Assembly: GCA_016550395.1 (NCBI GenBank)
Contig: JABXGY010000452.1
Coordinates: 1-23,471, forward strand
DNA length: 23,471 bases
Direction: 5' to 3'
From: an archaeon
GTDB taxonomy: Archaea; Asgardarchaeota; Hermodarchaeia; Hermodarchaeales; Hermodarchaeaceae
A program made the position numbers and the translations under genes. Shown piece after piece: positions 1-7,419 of the stretch. The notes below the pieces were generated by a model. The model was given only the letters and a program-made list of their open reading frames with translations. It was not told where the DNA came from and ran no database searches. The first letter of the stretch is position 1. Each line of letters begins with the position of its first letter.

Positions 1-129
1 TGTCATCGTATAGCTATCCTAGAAAAGGGTCAGATCAAGGCAATCGGAAGCCCCAAGCACCTCCTCTCTCAATATTTTCCTAACTTTTCATACTTAACAA
101 ATGGAGGATTAGCTGGAATTGGCGGTTAA
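1..129 (+). CDS. ABC transporter ATP-binding protein, C-terminal end (partial)
   Basis: Frame 1 is open from the window edge to a TAA at 127-129 and gives 42 residues beginning CHRIAILEKGQIKAIGSP. This matches the part of ABC ATPases just after the H-loop, where a 'cDRv.il..G.i...G.p..l' strand-turn-strand is typical. The Walker A, signature and Walker B motifs would lie to the left of the window. The protein would energise a membrane transporter at the inner face of the membrane; nothing here shows the substrate. The next small gene probably starts inside its last codons, so the two are likely co-transcribed. The family call is good; the transporter type is unknown. Confidence 0.75.
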   Translation, partial: CHRIAILEKGQIKAIGSPKHLLSQYFPNFSYLTNGGLAGIGG

Positions 130-376
130 AATGATAATATCAGTCATCCCAGCTGGATTACGAACAGTTGTCCGTTCGTGGTTAGCAATGCGTTGGGGAC
201 AACGCCATGCAAAGAGTGGAATTAAAATATTTCAAGAAACGCTTCAAGAGTTCGGACTTCCAGAAGTGGCAATTCATGAGTTGGTCACCCAATATAAGTC
301 AACTGTGAATTTGTTATCAATTCGTGGCCTTTCACAATTGGCTTTCAGAAGTATTCGATGGCGAGGTAGCCAATAA
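119..376 (+). CDS. small basic protein of unknown function, downstream of ABC ATPase
   Basis: An 85-residue product, rich in Arg/Lys, with no clear membrane segment. A central amphipathic stretch (about residues 33-65, GIKIFQETLQEFGLPEVAIHE onward) looks helical. I do not recognise the family. The start chosen is TTG at 119, which overlaps the ABC ATPase stop by 11 bases and has GGAGG at 103-107, an 11-base spacer; ATG at 131 is the alternative and is further from that site. The overlap implies translational coupling with the ABC ATPase, so a role connected with that transporter is possible but is inference only. Its stop codon (374-376) lies one base from the stop of the convergent phosphoribosyltransferase gene, so there is no room for a separate terminator. 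Confidence 0.6.
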   Translation: MAVKMIISVIPAGLRTVVRSWLAMRWGQRHAKSGIKIFQETLQEFGLPEVAIHELVTQYKSTVNLLSIRGLSQLAFRSIRWRGSQ

Positions 377-377
377 C

Positions 378-965
378 TTACCGTTGACTCCATTCGTCTA
401 GGAACTCCTTTAATGGTCTTGGAGGTAGACCAAAATTTTGAAGAGATAATTTAATTTCTTTTTCAGACTTGCCTTCGTCTTTCATTTGTTGCGCTTGCGC
501 GAAAATGAATTCTTTGAGTTCCCATGGATATATTACCCAAGCATCGGTGGATTTCACATAGAAATTAGGAAGTGGTTCTGTCCATGGTTTTACATGTAAA
601 CAGACTGAACGTAATTCTGCAACCTTATAACGTTCTAAGTGTTCAATAACCGCCTTGAGGCTGGAGCCTGTATCAGAGATATCATCGACGAGTAAAACGC
701 GTTTCCATCGGGGTTCACCACTTATTGGCTGTGAGATATGAGGAGTCTCTATGGTTTCATAGATGCCCTGATAAAACTCGACTTTTACATTGGCGGTGTG
801 GCTTGTGACAAAAAAGTCAGCAAGGATTCGTGCAGGAACCCACCCTCCCCGGGCGACACCGACAATCACATCTGGAATATAACCGTTCTCGCGAACTTGA
901 CGATAGACCTTCAAACACAATTCATAGATTTGATTCCAATCGATATATTGGTATTTTTGGGTCAT
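378..965 (-). CDS. purine phosphoribosyltransferase (xanthine/hypoxanthine/guanine type)
   Basis: 195 residues. The PRPP-binding signature of type I phosphoribosyltransferases is clear at about 91-103 (LLVDDISDTGSSL), preceded by the PPi-loop-like VGVARGGWVPARIL at about 35-48. Family knowledge: such enzymes join a purine base to PRPP to give the nucleotide and PPi in the cytoplasm, as purine salvage. The sequence resembles archaeal and bacterial gpt-type proteins more than uracil or orotate enzymes; the exact base cannot be read from the motifs. The C-terminal 50 residues are charged and helical. ATG at 965 has no Shine-Dalgarno site but a TATA-like box about 25 bases upstream, so a leaderless mRNA is likely. 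It could use hypoxanthine made by the adenine deaminase at 15932-17686. Confidence 0.85.
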   Translation of the reverse strand: MTQKYQYIDWNQIYELCLKVYRQVRENGYIPDVIVGVARGGWVPARILADFFVTSHTANVKVEFYQGIYETIETPHISQPISGEPRWKRVLLVDDISDTGSSLKAVIEHLERYKVAELRSVCLHVKPWTEPLPNFYVKSTDAWVIYPWELKEFIFAQAQQMKDEGKSEKEIKLSLQNFGLPPRPLKEFLDEWSQR

Positions 966-985
966 AATTGAGAATGGATATGTTC

Positions 986-995
986 CATATAAAAG
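986..995 (-). promoter_or_regulatory. TATA-like box of the phosphoribosyltransferase gene
   Basis: Read on the minus strand this is CTTTTATATG, centred about 25 bases before the ATG at 965. No Shine-Dalgarno sequence lies between, which fits an archaeal promoter giving a leaderless transcript. Seen in sequence; promoter activity is inferred. Confidence 0.5.
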
Positions 996-1045
996 AGGAG
1001 GTTAGTAGAAGGATTACCGGGTTGCTAGATAAAAAGCGAGCCGCG

Positions 1046-1082
1046 GACGTAAACGTCAGTGCAGATCAATACCGTCATCTGC
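1046..1082. repeat. two adjacent inverted repeats in the 966-1183 intergenic gap
   Basis: GACGTAAACGTC (1046-1057) has 5-base arms around AA. Four bases later GCAGAT (1061-1066) is repeated inverted as ATCTGC (1077-1082) around a 10-base loop. Both lie between the membrane-protein gene and the promoter of the phosphoribosyltransferase gene. They could be an operator or a small RNA hairpin; no function can be shown. The rest of the gap (966-1183) holds no gene I can support. Confidence 0.35.
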
Positions 1083-1183
1083 CATGATGAGTGGCTCAGG
1101 TTAGGTGCATGTTCGTCATCGTGAACGCCCGCATGCTCATTAAATAGTAGGATACCATCCGCTTTAGGATTTTCCTCTTTTAG

Positions 1184-1630
1184 CTAATCAGATTTCTGGC
1201 TCTTCATGAATTCTTTCGTGATTTTGTTCATAGCCAAAACGGGTCGAAGGATAAGGATGAGGAGTAGTAATCCAATTAGGAATAGAACAACACCTAGAAT
1301 TTGAAACCAAAGGGCAAAGGGTCCACCCACAGTGAAAATTAAGGCGAGGGGAAATGCCGTGCCAAGTATGGACCGCAAGAGAGTGAGTAAGATTTGCATC
1401 TGGGTGTCTTTGATGAAAAAGACTGCTAGATATGCGATAATTAGGAAAAATAGTGTGACACCAGCGACAATATTCAACCATGGCTCCAGAAGCATTGTGA
1501 AGTAGATGACATTAGCAATGAGTAATGCAATATAAATGACGATGAGAATAAAGGTCCAGTAGTTGAAGACATTAGTGTATTTTTTTAAATCCATACTCGC
1601 GTTCGTTAATCGGGTCATCGGATCAGCCAT
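1184..1630 (-). CDS. four-helix integral membrane protein, unknown function
   Basis: 148 residues with four strongly hydrophobic stretches at about 22-45, 49-73, 78-101 and 104-130, a short polar N-terminus and a lysine-rich C-terminal tail after the last helix. No signal peptide or enzyme motif is visible and I do not recognise a named family. The start is ATG at 1630, supported by GGAGG on the minus strand eight to ten bases upstream. The MtnA-type gene lies upstream on the same strand with a gap of about 55 bases, so the two may be co-transcribed, but there is no functional link to propose. After the TAG stop the same frame stays open for about 52 codons (see findings). Confidence 0.7.
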   Translation of the reverse strand: MADPMTRLTNASMDLKKYTNVFNYWTFILIVIYIALLIANVIYFTMLLEPWLNIVAGVTLFFLIIAYLAVFFIKDTQMQILLTLLRSILGTAFPLALIFTVGGPFALWFQILGVVLFLIGLLLLILILRPVLAMNKITKEFMKSQKSD

Positions 1631-1684
1631 AACAGAACACCTCCAAATTATTGCATTTTCGTTTGAATTTACCTAAATCCCTTT

Positions 1685-2791
1685 CTATCTGCTGCTGACG
1701 GATGATTTAGAGACGAGTTTCTTTATGTTTTTTGTATTAATCTTAGTCAAGACACCCTGTTCTGTAATTATTCCTGTCACGAATTTAGCAGGGGTAATGT
1801 CAAAAATTGGATTAGCTGCTTCAGTTTGATCAGGAGCAACTTGAACTGGACCCAGATCTCCTGTAGGTAATCGCCCAATTACAGTTCGTACTTCCTTAGG
1901 TGGACGTTCCTCGATGGCAATTTGATTTCCACTTGGGCAAGTTGGATCAATGGTGAAGATTGGTGCTGCTACATAAAAGGGAACCTTGTGGACATGAGCT
2001 AGAACAGCTTTCTCATAGGTTCCAATTTTATTTGCTACGTCCCCATTCGCTGCAATTCGGTCTGCACCCACGATAACCACATCTATCCGATTCTTACTGA
2101 AAAGATAACCACAGGCACTATCAATTATGAGTTGATGTGGGATTTCCCATTGCTGCAGTTCCCAAGTAGTTAAACGGCTACCTTGAAGCCAGGGTCGAGT
2201 TTCTGAAACATAAACCATCGAAAGATTTCCTGCATGATGAGCAAAGTAAATCACTGCAAGAGCAGAACCATAATCTTGGATGGCTAGAGGACCAGTGTTG
2301 CAGTGTGTTAAGACACGATAGCCAGGTTTGAGCAGTTCAGAGCCTTTTTTACCAAGCGATTCTGAAGCATGTATATCAGCAGACTGGATTTGTTGGGCAG
2401 CTTCGTCAATTAGTCTTTGTTTCTCTTCGGTTGTAACTCCCTTGGCTGCCCTTTCCATGCAGAACTTCACCGCGGCACTTAGTGTACCCGCAGTAGGACG
2501 AGCTTGAGATATGATTTGCGCAGCTTCTTGTAATTGGTGTTCAAATGCCGCTATCAATGGATCGGTGATTTCATGAGCTGCCTGGGCAATTGCGAATGCA
2601 CCAGCCACACCAACTGAACCAGCACCACGGGTGACCAGATCTTTGATAGCTTTGACAGTATCCTGCCATGTAGGAAGTTTTAGAAGTTGAATCTTAAACG
2701 GCAGCAAACGTTGATCAATCATTTCCACAATATGATTCTTCATTTGAACTGCTCTAATCTCACGCATTTGACCATTGATTTTCACTTGCAT
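1685..2791 (-). CDS. mtnA: S-methyl-5-thioribose-1-phosphate isomerase (MtnA-like; eIF2B-related sugar-phosphate isomerase)
   Basis: 368 residues of the eIF2B/MtnA/R15P-isomerase superfamily. The two catalytic positions of MtnA are present with the usual 80-residue spacing: Cys164 in HCNTGPLA and Asp244 in VGADRIAANGD, followed by NKIGTY and PFYVAAP. Family knowledge: MtnA opens 5-methylthioribose-1-phosphate to methylthioribulose-1-phosphate in methionine salvage. The N-terminal sugar-phosphate loop reads RGAGSVGVAGAFA instead of the common RGAPAIG, so ribose-1,5-bisphosphate isomerase or a nucleoside-recycling role is an alternative. The start is ATG at 2791 because GGAGG lies eight bases before it; a TTG at 2806 would put that site inside the gene. 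No other methionine-salvage gene is in the window. Confidence 0.82.
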   Translation of the reverse strand: MQVKINGQMREIRAVQMKNHIVEMIDQRLLPFKIQLLKLPTWQDTVKAIKDLVTRGAGSVGVAGAFAIAQAAHEITDPLIAAFEHQLQEAAQIISQARPTAGTLSAAVKFCMERAAKGVTTEEKQRLIDEAAQQIQSADIHASESLGKKGSELLKPGYRVLTHCNTGPLAIQDYGSALAVIYFAHHAGNLSMVYVSETRPWLQGSRLTTWELQQWEIPHQLIIDSACGYLFSKNRIDVVIVGADRIAANGDVANKIGTYEKAVLAHVHKVPFYVAAPIFTIDPTCPSGNQIAIEERPPKEVRTVIGRLPTGDLGPVQVAPDQTEAANPIFDITPAKFVTGIITEQGVLTKINTKNIKKLVSKSSVSSR

Positions 2792-2866
2792 GAAAACATC
2801 CTCCAAATGACCATATCAATTCGTTTCATATCCAAAAGTGTTTTCGGATTCCTGCAGACTATACAA

Positions 2867-2897
2867 TATTCTTGAATAAAATCATTTGAGAATGATT
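2867..2897 (-). terminator. candidate terminator after polX
   Basis: Downstream of the PolX stop, the minus strand has a perfect 7-base hairpin, AATCATT-CTCA-AATGATT (2897-2880), running straight into TTTTATT. A second palindrome, TATTC-AA-GAATA (2878-2867), follows. A hairpin plus T-run would suit termination; archaeal terminators mainly need the T-run. Alternatively these are operators of the mtnA-like gene, whose start is about 75 bases further on. Confidence 0.4.
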
Positions 2898-2928
2898 AAA
2901 GTATTCACCTAAAGTACTAATTGATTAG

Positions 2929-4695
2929 TCAGTGGACATGTTTCAGGGTTTTTTCTAATTTTTCTAAGGGCTGTGTATTGATAACAGAACTAGCTTCTAC
3001 CCATCCTCGTCGGGCCATCGCAACACCATAGATCATAGCATCGAGCTGTGAGGTGTGATGTGCATCAGTATTGATTGCTAGTTTCACTCCGTTTTCTTGG
3101 GCAACTCGTGCAGCGGTGTCCGGGAGGTCGAGGCGTTCGAAGGCGTTGATTTCAAGAATTACCTCATGCTGCTTTGCTGCCATGATGAGTTCATCAAGGT
3201 TGACCGGATAAGGTGGACGCTTCCCAACGATTCGTCCAAGTGGATGAGCTAAGATGTCAACATACGGATTCTTCAGTGCCTGGATTAGACGATCTGTCAT
3301 TTTTTCCTCAGATACCTTTCTATAGATATGGACTGCAGCCACAACAAGATCCGTTTCAACTAACACATCATCTGAGAGGTCAAGACTCCCATCAGTAAGA
3401 ATGTCAACCTCTATACCAGCTAGTATACGGATTCCTCGAATTTTTTTGTTGAGGATTCGAATCGTTTCAATTTGTTCTCGGAGCCTAGTTTCATCTAGGC
3501 CATTAACTACACGAACTTGTTTCGAATGATCACAAATGCCGAGGTATTCATACCCTCGTTGTTTAGCAGCATTGGCCATAGCTTCGATTGTTTCTGTACC
3601 GTCACTCCAATTGGTATGGACATGGAGATCTCCACAGATATCGTCACGATGGACCAAAGTAGGTAATCGATTCTGAAGTGCTGCCTCAATTTCTCCAGTA
3701 TCTTCTCGGAGTTCGGGTGGGATCCAAATCATCCCCAGTTGCTGGTAAATCTCTTCCTCTGTTGATCCAGCAATGCGTTGGTCGGTTTTTAGATCGAAAA
3801 GACCATACTCGCTAAGCTTCCAACCATGCTGTCGGGCGAGACGACGTAATGCGATGTTATGAGTTTTCGAACCGGTGAAGTATTGTAAGGCTGCACCGAA
3901 TGCTTCTGGTTCGATGACTCGAATATCTGCTTGAATGCCTTCATCTAATAAGATACTCGACTTGGTAACACCATGGGCTAGCACTTGGGTGACTGAGGGT
4001 AGGTTAACAAAATGTTGCATGATTGGTGTTGGGTCGGTCGAGGTAACGAGGATATCGATGTCTCCTACGGTTTCCTTCCAGCGTCGAAGGCTTCCTGCTA
4101 CCTCAATCTGTTTTACCTCAGAAAGCTTCTCCAGTTCCTCAACTAATTGCTGAGCGATTGGGAAGGCTTTGCCAATGAAGATGCGACCTCGATGTTGAAG
4201 GCTATGTTGAAGGTACAGTTCTAAACTTCGCTGGACATTTTCTTCAGAGCGTTCACCGAACCCAGGCAGATCACGGATTTGATGAGCCTCTAAAGCGTTG
4301 CGAAGTTGTTTGATATTTTGTATTCCGAGTTCATCCCGTAAGACTTTAAGGGTCTTGGGTCCGATTCCCGGAATTTCTGACAACTCAATAAGCTCTTTTG
4401 AGAGTTCGCCCCGCAGTTTGTCGAGATATTGCAGTTGACCAGTTTGAAGCAGTTCTTCTAATTTCTTTGCAATCGCCTTCCCGACGCCAGGAATCTGTTC
4501 GAGCTCGTCGCGTGCTGCAATATCATGGAGACTCTCTGATAGGTCCTCAATCGACCTAGCAGCACGACGATAGGCCCGAGATCGGAAAACCTCATCTTTT
4601 AATTCCAGCAAATTTGCGATTTCGTAGAGGATTTTGACAATTTCCTTGTTCTCTTTTATCATCCATCCGTAACCTTCTAGAATCAACTGGTTCAT
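2929..4695 (-). CDS. polX: DNA polymerase X family protein with PHP exonuclease domain
   Basis: 588 residues, the usual length for PolX. Order: helical 8-kDa-like region (about 12-60); helix-hairpin-helix motifs IPGVGKAIAKKL (about 68-79) and IPGIGPKTL (about 108-116); pol-beta palm with catalytic GDIDIL near 211, the third Asp in QADIRVI, and GSKTHN; then a PHP domain with GDLHVHTNWSDG (from about 352), ICDHSK, GIEVDIL, DILAHPLGR and INTDAHH. All metal-ligand motifs look intact. Family knowledge: such enzymes fill short gaps and trim 3' ends in base-excision repair in the cytoplasm. ATG at 4695 is taken because an AT-rich TATA-like stretch (TTATTTACATATT on the minus strand) lies about 20-25 bases upstream; ATG at 4662 is a reasonable alternative, close to where many homologues begin. 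Confidence 0.93.
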   Translation of the reverse strand: MNQLILEGYGWMIKENKEIVKILYEIANLLELKDEVFRSRAYRRAARSIEDLSESLHDIAARDELEQIPGVGKAIAKKLEELLQTGQLQYLDKLRGELSKELIELSEIPGIGPKTLKVLRDELGIQNIKQLRNALEAHQIRDLPGFGERSEENVQRSLELYLQHSLQHRGRIFIGKAFPIAQQLVEELEKLSEVKQIEVAGSLRRWKETVGDIDILVTSTDPTPIMQHFVNLPSVTQVLAHGVTKSSILLDEGIQADIRVIEPEAFGAALQYFTGSKTHNIALRRLARQHGWKLSEYGLFDLKTDQRIAGSTEEEIYQQLGMIWIPPELREDTGEIEAALQNRLPTLVHRDDICGDLHVHTNWSDGTETIEAMANAAKQRGYEYLGICDHSKQVRVVNGLDETRLREQIETIRILNKKIRGIRILAGIEVDILTDGSLDLSDDVLVETDLVVAAVHIYRKVSEEKMTDRLIQALKNPYVDILAHPLGRIVGKRPPYPVNLDELIMAAKQHEVILEINAFERLDLPDTAARVAQENGVKLAINTDAHHTSQLDAMIYGVAMARRGWVEASSVINTQPLEKLEKTLKHVH

Positions 4696-4737
4696 ACTTA
4701 GGATTGAATATGTAAATAATGGTTCGGCAACTTATAG

Positions 4738-5013
4738 TGGAATCATATTACCAAAGCCATTGCTGGTCGACCGTGGGGGAGCCGTCCCAAGACGTATAAT
4801 ACCTACTTCTATGAACCCTTAGAGATTCAAGAGGCTATTGATAAGTCGGTTCATTGGGCATTGGGTTTCGCGAACAGCTTTCTCATTACAGCAGGTGATA
4901 TGCAGCTCCTGCTTAAGATGTTAGATGCCATCAAGCGCTTTGAGAAACGACCATCTGATATCAAGATGAATGCGATTGTTGATAAGTTTCATATTCAGCC
5001 AATTTTTTCGTGA
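4738..5013 (+). pseudogene. C-terminal remnant of an aldo/keto reductase
   Basis: This frame is open for 91 codons from a TAG at 4735-4737 to a TGA at 5011-5013, with no start codon near its beginning. The translation contains ITKAIAGRPWG, then TYNTYFYEPLEIQEAID, VHWALG, and TAGDMQLLLKMLDAIKRFE. This is the C-terminal pattern of aldo/keto reductases in which a K-x-I-x-x-x-PW strand is followed by a 'W-x-L-x-x-x...TAGD...L.k.LdAa..f' block. The N-terminal two thirds, with the catalytic Tyr and Lys, are absent: the upstream DNA is the polX promoter on the other strand. It is a 5'-truncated gene, probably cut by a rearrangement. The reading frame itself shows no stop or frameshift, so truncation may be fairly recent. 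Confidence 0.75.
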
Positions 5014-5088
5014 GTGATTGGGTATTGGGAAAAAGATGCTTATGCCTTGAAAGATTGACCGACTTAATAAGCAATGGAAATATGTCAA

Positions 5089-5097
5089 ACATATAAG
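5089..5097 (+). promoter_or_regulatory. TATA-like box of the HAD hydrolase gene
   Basis: ACATATAAG lies about 28 bases before ATG 5122. It falls inside the longer reading frame that begins at 5074, which argues that the 5074 start is wrong and that the transcript is leaderless from about 5122. Confidence 0.5.
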
Positions 5098-5121
5098 AAA
5101 AAAGAACTACCGGTCATTATT

Positions 5122-5808
5122 ATGGTGCACTCGAAGACTGTTAAAGCAATCTTGTTTGATTTGGATGGAACGTTGGTGAGACTTCCGCGAATTTGGGAAT
5201 TTTTTGATGAATTATTAATTGATACGCTAAATGAATTCTGTATTCCACTTCCCCAGAAAGATAGTCGATTAGCAATCTGGCACTCGGGTGGGGATTTCGA
5301 ACATACCCTAAAGGGTTGGGGAGTCTCCGATTATGATGAATTTATCCATCGGTTTGACCAATTAGATTTAGCAAGACGCGCTCGAATGATTGAGTCTGGC
5401 GAAATTCATCTATTTGATGATGTAGACGTATTAGGTAATTTGCATAAAGAGTTCAAGTTAGGATTGGTGACAAATACTCCCCCAGATATTGCCTTATTGG
5501 AACTTGACGCTTTTGGAATTAAAGAACACTTTGATGAATTGGTAATGTTGGGTACAGTCGAACAGCATATTGCCAAACCGCTACCTGACGGTTTTTTAAG
5601 ATGCCTTAATAATCTTGATGTCGCTCCTGAACAAGCAGTAATGGTTGGGGATAGTAGTAGCGATATAATCGGTGGAAATCGAGTGGGAATGATCACTGTC
5701 CTCATTCAAAGGCCTGACCAGCCTGCACTCAAGAATCTGGAATTACCTCCAGATTTAATCATCACGGACTTATATGAACTCAATAGCTTTTCCCGTGCGT
5801 CGAAGTAG
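5122..5808 (+). CDS. HAD-superfamily hydrolase (phosphoglycolate-phosphatase-like)
   Basis: 228 residues from the chosen start. The HAD motifs are in order: motif I FDLDGTL with Asp13 and Asp15, motif II LVTNTP, the motif III lysine in AKPLPDG, and motif IV VGDSSSDIIGG. A helical cap sits between motifs I and II. Family knowledge: a phosphoaspartyl intermediate at the first Asp hydrolyses a small phosphomonoester in the cytoplasm; the substrate cannot be told from sequence. The start at 5122 puts motif I at the usual distance and has a TATA-like box about 28 bases upstream; ATG 5074 would add 16 residues. The gene ends four bases from the convergent acyl-CoA synthetase gene. Confidence 0.87.
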   Translation: MVHSKTVKAILFDLDGTLVRLPRIWEFFDELLIDTLNEFCIPLPQKDSRLAIWHSGGDFEHTLKGWGVSDYDEFIHRFDQLDLARRARMIESGEIHLFDDVDVLGNLHKEFKLGLVTNTPPDIALLELDAFGIKEHFDELVMLGTVEQHIAKPLPDGFLRCLNNLDVAPEQAVMVGDSSSDIIGGNRVGMITVLIQRPDQPALKNLELPPDLIITDLYELNSFSRASK

Positions 5809-5812
5809 TTTT

Positions 5813-7228
5813 TCATTCATCAGGTCGCTGGATAATTTCTCCATATTCAACAAGCGCAGCCATACCTCGAGCACCTCTTAGTGGAAGATGATAAGCAGGA
5901 ACACCAGCGACTCTGAGCTTATGCATACGTTCTCGTATTTTCATAGTTGAGGGCACAGACACCACAATTATGGGTTTCTTCCGTTGCTCTGCAGTTTCAA
6001 CTATTGCTTGACTCACTTGTTCTGCATCAAGTAGAGGTGTCATGAAGAGTGGAATTACGATTATACCATCGATTTCATCACTATCAAGAAGAGTATTCAT
6101 TGTAAAAGCGAATTGTTCAGCTGTTGCTGAGCCAGTCAGGTCAATCGGATTCTTAACAGAATAGAAGTAAGGTAATTTTTCGTGTAGCCGCTGTTGAAGC
6201 TTGTTGGATAGTTCAGGTGCTTTAAGCCCATAATCGGCTAAAGCATCAAGTGTCATTACGCCAAAACCACCACCGCTAGTGATGACTGCTATCCGATTAC
6301 CTTTCGCTGGTGGTTGATTAGCCAAGGCTCGAGCAACATCAAAAAACTCGCCAATAGTTTTCACACGGATAACTCCTGCAGCTTCAAAAGCTGCATCATA
6401 AATACGATCGGTTCCAGCGAGGGATCCTGTATGGCTCGAAACAGCTCGGGTTCCAGCTTCGCTTCGACCAGCCTTAATCACAATGAATGGTTTAACTTTG
6501 CATGCGCGGCGACATATATCGATGAATTTACGTCCTCGCGAAATAGATTCCAGATATAGCCCGGTGACTTGTGTGTCTTCATCATCTTCGAGGTAGTCAA
6601 TGAGATCACCTTCATCAACATCAATTGCATTACCGAAGCTAGCAAATTTACTGAAGCCAATTTTTTCATTATAAGCAAAGCTCATAACAGCACCACCTAC
6701 TGAGCCTGATTGGGTGATAAATGAAATTCGACCTACATCAGGACGAGGTGTCGTGCTTGCAGGTAGAAACAGCGTATCGACATTACATTTGGGACAAAAA
6801 GTGCCTAAACAGTTAGGTCCTAGAATTCGTATATTCCCTTTCTTTGCGAGCTCTAATATCTTCGTTTCCAGTTTTACACCTTCTGGACCTATTTCGCGAA
6901 AACCACCAGACACAATTATGACATTCGGAATTTCCTTTTCGACACATTCTTCCATAGCTAGGAGAACATGTTTCGCAGGAATAACGATAATGGCGAGATC
7001 AATTGGACCTCCACAGTCTTTCAACGAGGCATAAGTTTTGATCCCTAAGATGTGATAACTTTCCTTTGCGGCCTTGGGATTGATCAAATATAATCGTCCT
7101 GGAAATTTAGCCGCGACCATTTGTTCGACAATAATATGCCCGATGCGTCCTGGACGTCGGGAAGCCCCGATAATGGCAATGTTTCGAGGATTAAAGAAGC
7201 GATCAATTTGGGTTTCAATTGAATCCAT
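5813..7228 (-). CDS. ADP-forming acetate/acyl-CoA synthetase, alpha subunit
   Basis: 471 residues, the size of a stand-alone alpha subunit. The N-terminal CoA-binding Rossmann domain reads IAIIGASRRPGRIGH, and IRILGPNCLG and ITQSGSVGG follow. The phosphohistidine loop SSHTGSLAG carries His266. The second succinyl-CoA-synthetase-like domain contains ITSGGGFGVMTLDAL and NPIDLTG. Family knowledge: with an ATP-grasp beta subunit the enzyme converts acyl-CoA, ADP and Pi to acid, CoA and ATP, an energy-conserving step of archaeal fermentation. No beta subunit lies in this window, so a partner must be elsewhere. ATG 7228 has no clear Shine-Dalgarno site but an AT-rich TATA-like box about 23 bases upstream. 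The gene is divergent from thiI and convergent with the HAD gene. Confidence 0.88.
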   Translation of the reverse strand: MDSIETQIDRFFNPRNIAIIGASRRPGRIGHIIVEQMVAAKFPGRLYLINPKAAKESYHILGIKTYASLKDCGGPIDLAIIVIPAKHVLLAMEECVEKEIPNVIIVSGGFREIGPEGVKLETKILELAKKGNIRILGPNCLGTFCPKCNVDTLFLPASTTPRPDVGRISFITQSGSVGGAVMSFAYNEKIGFSKFASFGNAIDVDEGDLIDYLEDDEDTQVTGLYLESISRGRKFIDICRRACKVKPFIVIKAGRSEAGTRAVSSHTGSLAGTDRIYDAAFEAAGVIRVKTIGEFFDVARALANQPPAKGNRIAVITSGGGFGVMTLDALADYGLKAPELSNKLQQRLHEKLPYFYSVKNPIDLTGSATAEQFAFTMNTLLDSDEIDGIIVIPLFMTPLLDAEQVSQAIVETAEQRKKPIIVVSVPSTMKIRERMHKLRVAGVPAYHLPLRGARGMAALVEYGEIIQRPDE

Positions 7229-7245
7229 GTGTACCCACTCACACG

Positions 7246-7255
7246 AATATGATAA
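7246..7255 (-). promoter_or_regulatory. TATA-like box of the acyl-CoA synthetase alpha gene
   Basis: TTATCATATT on the minus strand is centred about 23 bases before ATG 7228, with no Shine-Dalgarno site between. A leaderless promoter is inferred. Confidence 0.4.
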
Positions 7256-7382
7256 GATGCGTTTTTTGGATTATTGAGCTAGTAAGCTAATCTGAAAAGA
7301 GCTGCATATACATAAATTGATGCCATAACGTTGAACAAGAAGGTTAATTTTGGGGATTTGATGAGTGTCACCTAATTACAGT

Positions 7383-7392
7383 TATTTAATAA
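7383..7392 (+). promoter_or_regulatory. TATA-like box of thiI
   Basis: TATTTAATAA is the most TATA-like sequence in the divergent gap before thiI, 28 bases from ATG 7420 (end to start). The transcript would begin close to the start codon. Confidence 0.4.
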
Positions 7393-7419
7393 TTCAGTTG
7401 AATGTAGGTGCCCCTTGAT

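Noticed and set aside
1084..1140. Possible C/D box small RNA (ATGATGA at 1084)
   Set aside because: No CTGA D-box follows on the same strand within a suitable distance, and the minus-strand reading lacks a good C box.
3850..3890. T-arm-like GGTTCGAAA on the minus strand suggesting a tRNA
   Set aside because: It lies within polX coding sequence and no acceptor or anticodon stem can be drawn around it.
5074..5121. Longer N-terminus for the HAD hydrolase
   Set aside because: The added 16 codons contain the TATA-like box and push motif I beyond its usual place.
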